Source: AB-137-C09 sp964458185 (GTDB lineage: Bacteria; Pseudomonadota; Zetaproteobacteria; Mariprofundales; Mariprofundaceae). From it: a DNA stretch of 49,261 bases. The translations under genes and the position numbers were made by a program. Of this stretch, positions 43,301 through 49,261 are shown in pieces. How positions within the stretch are numbered: the first letter of the stretch is position 1; every line of letters starts with the position of its first letter. The DNA lies in contig CAYWFG010000017.1 in assembly GCA_964458185.1 (NCBI GenBank), forward strand, positions 1-49,261, written 5' to 3'. The notes beneath the pieces are model-generated. The model was not told the origin of the DNA and did not search any database. It saw nothing but the letters and a program-made list of their open reading frames with translations.

Positions 43301-46300
43301 AGCGACCCATTGCGAAGTAAGCATATCAAATGCTTCAACCGTGATACCTTGAGAACCTTGCTGATGTTGGAACAAACGCATGGTCATGATCGGTTGTGTC
43401 GCTGCTGTTAGGTCTGCAATCGGTAAATAAAGATGGGCATCGGGTATAATCCAAGTGGTACCACTTAAATTAGTTGCCCATACATACGGGTCTGCACCTG
43501 GTGATTGCCAAGAAACCGTCGCAGCATTACCACTTGGCACTCCATGCTGCCATACGTTGCTGTCTGAAACANNNNNNNNNNNNNNNNNNNNNNNNNNNNN
43601 NNNNNNNNNNNNNNNNNNNNNNNNNNNNNNNNNNNNNNNNNNNNNNNNNNNNNNNNNNNNNNNNNNNNNNNCGTCGCAGCATTACCACTTGGCACTCCAT
43701 GCTGCCATACGTTGCTGTCTGAAACAGCATAATAATCCAGCAAACCACCTGTCAACGTTACGACATTAGGCATCACGCTGACATTGATGTGCCGTAACGC
43801 CGTAGCTGCATAGGGATCAGAAACACGAACATCAAATGCGTCCACTCCTGCAAAATTAACGTTGGGAATATAGGTTACATTGCCATAGGCATCTACCGTT
43901 ACGGTTCCATTTGTCGCCACAGTATAGATATCCCATGTCAACGTATCTCCATCGGCATCAGTGGCAACCACAACCAAATTTGTATAACTATCAATATATC
44001 CATTTAATGTATAAGGGTCATTTGTAGGAGAACTAATCACAGGACTATCATTCACTGGAGTCACCGTTACATACACATCAACAAAGTCTGAATTTGTATA
44101 TGGGTCTGATACACGTACAGTAAACAAATCACTGCCATTATAATTTAAATTGCTGATATAATTGATATTGCCATAGGCATCGACCGTTGCCGTACCATTG
44201 CTTGCCGCCGTATAAATATCCCAAGTAAGTGGATCGCCGTTGGGATCAGATGCTGTTGCTGTCAAGTTGGCATACACATCTTCAGCGACAATCAAGCTGT
44301 GAGGGCTGGTTGGTGTTGAGATGATTGGTGCAGTTGGAACACTTGCACCGATTAATGGATTGCTGCCGCTGCTCACCTCAAAGCCATCGCTAAAACCATC
44401 GCCGTCGGTATCTACATTCAGTGGATCTGTGCCGTAGATGTTCATTTCTTGCGCGTTCGTTAATCCATCCAGATCATCATCAGCATACGGATCGAACACG
44501 TTGATGGTGACATTGGCCGATGCCGAGGACGCATACGGATCAGAAGCGTAGAAATCAAAGCTGGTGTACGGCGCACCCACTGCTGCCGTCACTGGCATGA
44601 AAATTACACGGCCATAGCCATCAGCCACCAAAGCATTGCCCGCAGTCATCACTGCTGTGGGGCTAACACCATCCACTGTTTGCGCCAATGAGCCATTGAT
44701 GGGCAATACACCTACAGTGAAGCTGAGCGCGTCACCTTCTGCATCAGAACCACCCAACCAGAGCGTGGCATAACTGTCTTTAAACATATCCACACGGGCA
44801 GGTGCTTGTAGCATGGGTGCGCCAGAGGCTACCCAAAGCGGAGTCGCTGGAGCTACTGCCAACGTAGCATCATTGTTATTAGCCGTTTTATCAAAAGCTG
44901 TGTTGCCACCACCTTCATTGAACGTCCAGTAGCCGTTTAAACCTGCTTCAGCCCCTGTAACACCTGCATACATATCGGATTGAATTTGTGCCTGCGTACG
45001 CGCCCCCGTCCATATTTGAACTTCATCAATCGAACCATTAAAGCTGCCGTTCACCGCGCCTGAACCACCTATGCGCAAGGCGTTGGCAGAGTTAAACATT
45101 GCCACACCATTCATGGAGGCAGCGGATTCGTAGACACCATCAATATAGAGTGTCATATTGTTAATATTGCTGGCACTTACCACAGCCACATGATACCAAC
45201 GATTCGCCTGCAAGCTGATACCTGTAGACATGGATGCGGATATAGAAACAGCACTACTCTGACGAATAGTAAACTGAAGCTTATTGGTTGTGGTAAACTC
45301 AAGCAGGTATGGCGAAGAGTTCACTGTACCCACTGCATCACCTTTCCAAAGAATTTGTTGATTGGCAATGGGGTTTAATGCATTAACCTTGACCCAGGCT
45401 GAAAGTGTGAAGTTCTGATACAGATCAAGCCCTGCATTATCTGCCACCTGTGCATAATCATCGATGCCATCAAATTGCAGTGCCATCTCACCCAGATTCA
45501 CACCTGCCACAGGTGCAGTATTGGCAACAGTTACCGTAACATTCACCAACAACAGATCACTCAATCCTGTCGAATCCGTAACACGAAGGGTAAAGTTATC
45601 AGTGCCTATATAACCAGCATTCGGGGTGTAATTCACCACACCATAAAAATCCACCGAAGCCGTACCATTAAAGGGGATCGCATAAAAATCAAACACAGCC
45701 GTATCCCCCACATCAGGGTCGGTGACATTCAAGGCGAAATTAGCGTAATTATCTTGCGTAACATTTAAGGCATAAGCTGCCGCAGGGTTAATGGTATGAT
45801 TAACAGGAGCGGTAATGACGGGTGGGTTATTGCCCGCGCCTTGAACATTAATAAACACCGTTTGCCCAACAATAGAAGAGGGTAAGCCGTACACATCAAC
45901 CACATTAAAGGTAAACTGTTGGGTAGCTATCGCAGTCGCACCATAATAATCAATGCCTGCGCCTGTCACCACAGCATAACCATCGGTTGGTGCGGCAAGG
46001 ATTTGTACTGACCACGTATCACCATCAGGATCAGAAGCAGCAACAGGGATAAAGGTGTGAACTCCGATATTATTCACTGCTGTGTAGTTATCCGCAGGGG
46101 ATAAGATTACGGGGGCATCATTCACTGGCGTAACCGTAACATTCACATTCAACAACGCGCTTGCACCATAGGGGTCAGACACCCGCACGATAAACGCATC
46201 TCCGCCATTATAATTTACATGACCGATATAACTGACATTACCATACACATCGACGATGGCTGTTCCATTTGCAGCAACCGAGTACATATCCCACGTTAAA

Positions 46301-49261
46301 GGGTCGCCATCAACATCACTGGCAAGAGCAACAATACTGGCATAGCTATCTTCAGCTACAATAAGTGCATGAGGGTTTGCAGGCGAAGTAATCACAGGTG
46401 CATTGTTCACAGGGGTGACATTGATGGTCACAGTGGCAGGTACAGAATCTACTAAGCCGTCATTTACCACATAATCAAAGGTGGTGTAAGGTGTGCCGTT
46501 GCCATTAAGTGCTGGTACGAAAATCACACGGCTGTAAATGTCGGAAATGACTGTGTTGATTGTTGTAATGGCTGCGCCAAGGGTGTAACCATCTACTGTT
46601 TGATACAATGTACCAATTGTTGGCAAAATGCTAATCTTGGCAGTTAGCAGATTACCATCTATATCGATTCCACCCAATGTAACCGTAGCATAGGAATCTT
46701 CAGCAATAGTATAGGTATTGCTGGTGATCGTCGCACCACTGGCAACCCAAGCAGGCATTTCTGCTACAACACCATTACCCAACAAGCCATTACTTGGATT
46801 CATCGTGCTACCAAAAGTTGACGCACCCACGCCCTCTGCAAAACGCCAGTAGGCGACAAGAGAGGTCTCATTGCCAAGCAGAGCTTTATTCATATTGGCT
46901 TGAATCTCTGCTTGCGTTAAAGCACGGCTCCAAATTCGCGCCTCATCAAGTTGACCTGCATACAGACCATAGATTCCCAGATTGCTTTCAAAACTAGGGA
47001 AAACATTGCTTCTTAAACTGGTTAGCCCCGTGAGTACCAACGTACCATTAATGTAAAGGCTTGGTGTTTTATTGTTGTACACAACTGCAATATGTGTCCA
47101 ACCGTTAATACTTCCCTGCCATGATAACAATGCAGGAAGGTAATTAACGGAATGTTCAAATACCTGTACACCATTGGTTCCCACCGAAATGCCTGCCCCC
47201 GCATTTGGCGCATTGTGAAAGGTCGGACTAAGCGCATAACGTTGACCACTGCTGCCTCCTAGACCTGTTGTCGATTGATTAATCAACGAATGTGTAGCGG
47301 TTGGGTTCGCCCACATCTCCATGGTAAAGGAGTTGCTGGTTGTGGTTAGCTGTGTGGATTCGGCAACCACGACAATATCATTGACACCATCAAAGCTCAA
47401 AGCATACATATCCTGTGATGCGCCAGCTATTGGTATATCATTCACTGGCGTAACCGTGACATTTACATTCAGCAGCGCATTTGCACCATAAGGATCAGAC
47501 ACCCGAACAACAAACGCATCCGCACCATTATAATTCAAGTTGCCGATGTAGCTGATATTCCCGTAGCCATCCACCAAAGCCGAACCATTGGCTGCCGTGC
47601 TGTACATATCCCAAGTCAACACATCACCATCAATATCAGATGCAATCCCACTAAAGTTAGCATAGCTATCTTCGGCGACGGTCAATGCATGCGGCATGGT
47701 TGGGCTGGTGATCACAGGTGCATTGTTCACAGGGGTTACATTGATGGTCACAGTGGCAGGTGCAGAGTTTAATAGCCCATCATTCACTACATAATTGAGG
47801 GTGGTGTAAGGCGTGCCGTTACCATTGAGTACAGGTACGAAAATCACACGGCTATACACATCGCTTACCACAGTATTTGGCGCAATAATCGCTGTCCCTA
47901 GGGTATAGCCGTCCACCGTTTGATAGAGTGCGCCAAGTGCTGGCAAGGTACTTATTCTTGCCGTTAATAGATTGCCATCAACATCCGTACCACCTAAGGT
48001 AATAGTGGCATGGGTATCTTCAGCAATGGTATATGTATTATTTGCAATGGGCGCACCACTGGTAATCCATTGTGGCATTTGCGTTGTCACGCCATTGCCT
48101 AGCAATCCTTGGTTCGCATTGATCGTGCTATCACCCGCTGTGTTGCCTGTGCCTTCGTTAAAGTTCCAGTAACCGACTAGCCCGATCTCATTGCCGATAA
48201 ATGAGGCATACATGTCTCGCTGAATTTGTGTTTGATTACGTGTATAGTTGAAGATGCGCAAATCATCCAGTTCACCGCTGTAAACACCATACTGCTTACC
48301 ACCAATGCCATAGGCGTTGCCATATGGACCAGGACGAACCAGTGTTTTCGTACTTAACAACCCAGTATGGACAAGTGTTCCATTGATATAAAGGCGCGGT
48401 GTTTTGTTGGAATAAACCACCGCGATATGCGTCCAGCCAGCAATCGAACCAGACCATACAAGAACAGATGGATAGTGGCTTACAGCATGTTCAAAAACAG
48501 AAACACCGTTGGTTCCCACAGATATACCAATACCAGCAGAGTTGGTTGCTGGCCAATTCAAATCACCATGTGGTGGTGATATAATAAAACGGTATGGTGC
48601 AGAAGAAGTAAAGTTTCCTGTTGCCGTTTCAGTCGTGATGGTCTGTGTGCTGGTGGGATTTACCCATGCTTCAATGGAGAAGTTATTTGTAGCATTTCCA
48701 ATGGCTACAGCACTACCAGGTTGAACGTAATCATTCACACCATCGAACAAAAGCGCACTGCCAGATCCTGATCCTGCATTTGCCACTGGCGCATCATTCA
48801 CGGGCGTAACGGTAACGTTCACACTCAACAATGCATTTGCCCCATATGGGTCAGATACACGGACAATGAAGGTATCTACGCCATTGTAATTTAGATTGCC
48901 GATGTAGCTGATATTGCCAAAGGCATCAACATTTGCCGTGCCGCTGGATGCAGCCGAGTAAATATCCCAACTCAAGGCATCACTATTGGCATCGGTAGCA
49001 GTCGCCGTGACGTAGGCGTAGTTATCCTCCAGCACATTTATGGCATACGGATCAGCAGGCAGGGTAATCACTGGCGCAACATTTTGATAAACCACCGTCA
49101 CCGTGGCTGTTGCAGTCCCCATATTGCCTTGCCCATCCATGGCAGAAAAGACCACCGTTGTACTGCCTAGCGCAAAGTTGGCAGGGGCATTGTGCGTTGG
49201 AATTATATTACCACTGACCGCATCAATGGATGTTGCCCCTGTTAAAAAAGCAGCGATAGCG
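40304..49261 (-). CDS. Giant secreted multidomain protein with C-terminal GH26 glycoside hydrolase (N-terminus outside window; interrupted by N gap)
   Basis: The frame is open from the right edge to the stop at 40304. After removing the false gap the window holds about 2,930 residues. In order: cadherin-like repeats ending VTVTPVND (near 49080-48785, 47720-47440, 46400-46120, 44330-43760); LamG/ConA-like domains (48770-48110, 47430-46780, 45490-44830, 42900-42250); repeats of the type SYATVTLGG...VTINV; thrombospondin-3 calcium repeats (DTDGDGFSDGFEV near 44400; DTDGDGINDGAEV near 42990); a beta-helix-like domain (41900-41280); and GH26 (about 41240-40307). GH26 acid/base Glu lies in AQEMNGDWYPWG (codon 40877-40879), nucleophile Glu in SSAESGG (40499-40501). 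GH26 members cleave beta-mannan or related polymers. A cell-surface or secreted matrix enzyme is likely. A DUF2914-like protein and a membrane protein follow. Confidence 0.85.
43572..43671. other. Assembly gap (100 N) with identical 55-bp flanks
   Basis: The 55 bases before the Ns (43517-43571) are identical to the 55 bases after them (43672-43726). The 100 Ns look like a default scaffold spacer; the real contigs overlap. Removing 155 bases (100 N plus one copy) restores a single reading frame through the giant gene, because 155 is not a multiple of 3 and the present frame breaks there. Confidence 0.95.

Noticed and set aside
43455..43769. Short reading frames running through the N block
   Set aside because: They exist only because N codons are not stops; the flanks belong to the giant gene.

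Overview
The window reads as a chromosomal contig of a Gram-negative, moderately AT-rich proteobacterium. Support comes from LPS-assembly genes (lapA/lapB), IHF, type IV pilus genes, a periplasmic class I cytochrome c, soluble transhydrogenase SthA, PPi-dependent phosphofructokinase and AmgK. The combination (long SerA beside a class V aminotransferase, divergent S1, small cytochrome c, PilB-receiver fusion) suggests a zetaproteobacterium-like iron oxidiser or a related gammaproteobacterium. That is inference from memory of these families, not a search result.

Layout. 1-5520 (minus): a chemosensory/pilus cluster running PilB-type ATPase fused to a response-regulator receiver, then cheW, a chemoreceptor, and cheA (cut by the window edge, with perfect 36-bp in-frame repeats). 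5757-7210 (plus): two paralogous secreted proteins flanking a small helical secreted protein, all unrecognised; then a cytochrome c. 7799-9792 (minus): a three-gene membrane module of a MotA/ExbB-type proton channel, a MotB-like anchor carrying a von Willebrand A domain, and a small two-helix protein. 9935-17417: pfp, a tight pheA-hisC-tyrA operon, msrAB, a MITE with target-site duplication, a CBS-domain protein and purA. 17419-21257: a Dnd-like DNA-processing module (small protein, DndD-like SMC ATPase, DndE-FtsK fusion) inserted in the serine/histidine/purine directon between hisZ and purA. 21306-25023: hisZ, serA and a class V aminotransferase. 25198-33017 (plus): aroA, cmk, rpsA, ihfB, lapA, lapB, pyrF, sthA. 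33050-34114: an Rpn-type nuclease gene with a 105-bp inverted-repeat element, a truncated second copy of its 5' end and a MITE end. 34117-38700: amgK, nth, yebC, trxA, argB (with an exact 30-bp in-frame duplication), tRNA-Glu and pilP. 38722-49261 (minus): an operon of a giant secreted multidomain protein (cadherin-like, LamG, thrombospondin-3 and beta-helix modules plus a C-terminal GH26 glycosidase), a DUF2914-like secreted protein and a four-helix membrane protein.

How the genes work together. The first cluster probably couples chemosensing to type IV pilus extension; pilP elsewhere belongs to the same machine. The aromatic (aroA, pheA, tyrA), serine (serA, aminotransferase) and histidine (hisC, hisZ) genes form ordinary biosynthetic units. 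The best candidates for undescribed biology are the Dnd-like module without a sulfurtransferase, the stator-VWA module, and the giant GH26 surface protein.

Assembly note. The 100 Ns at 43572-43671 are flanked by an identical 55-bp sequence on both sides. Collapsing the overlap restores one continuous reading frame, so the gap is probably artificial. No uncharacterised gap longer than 300 bases remains between genes.
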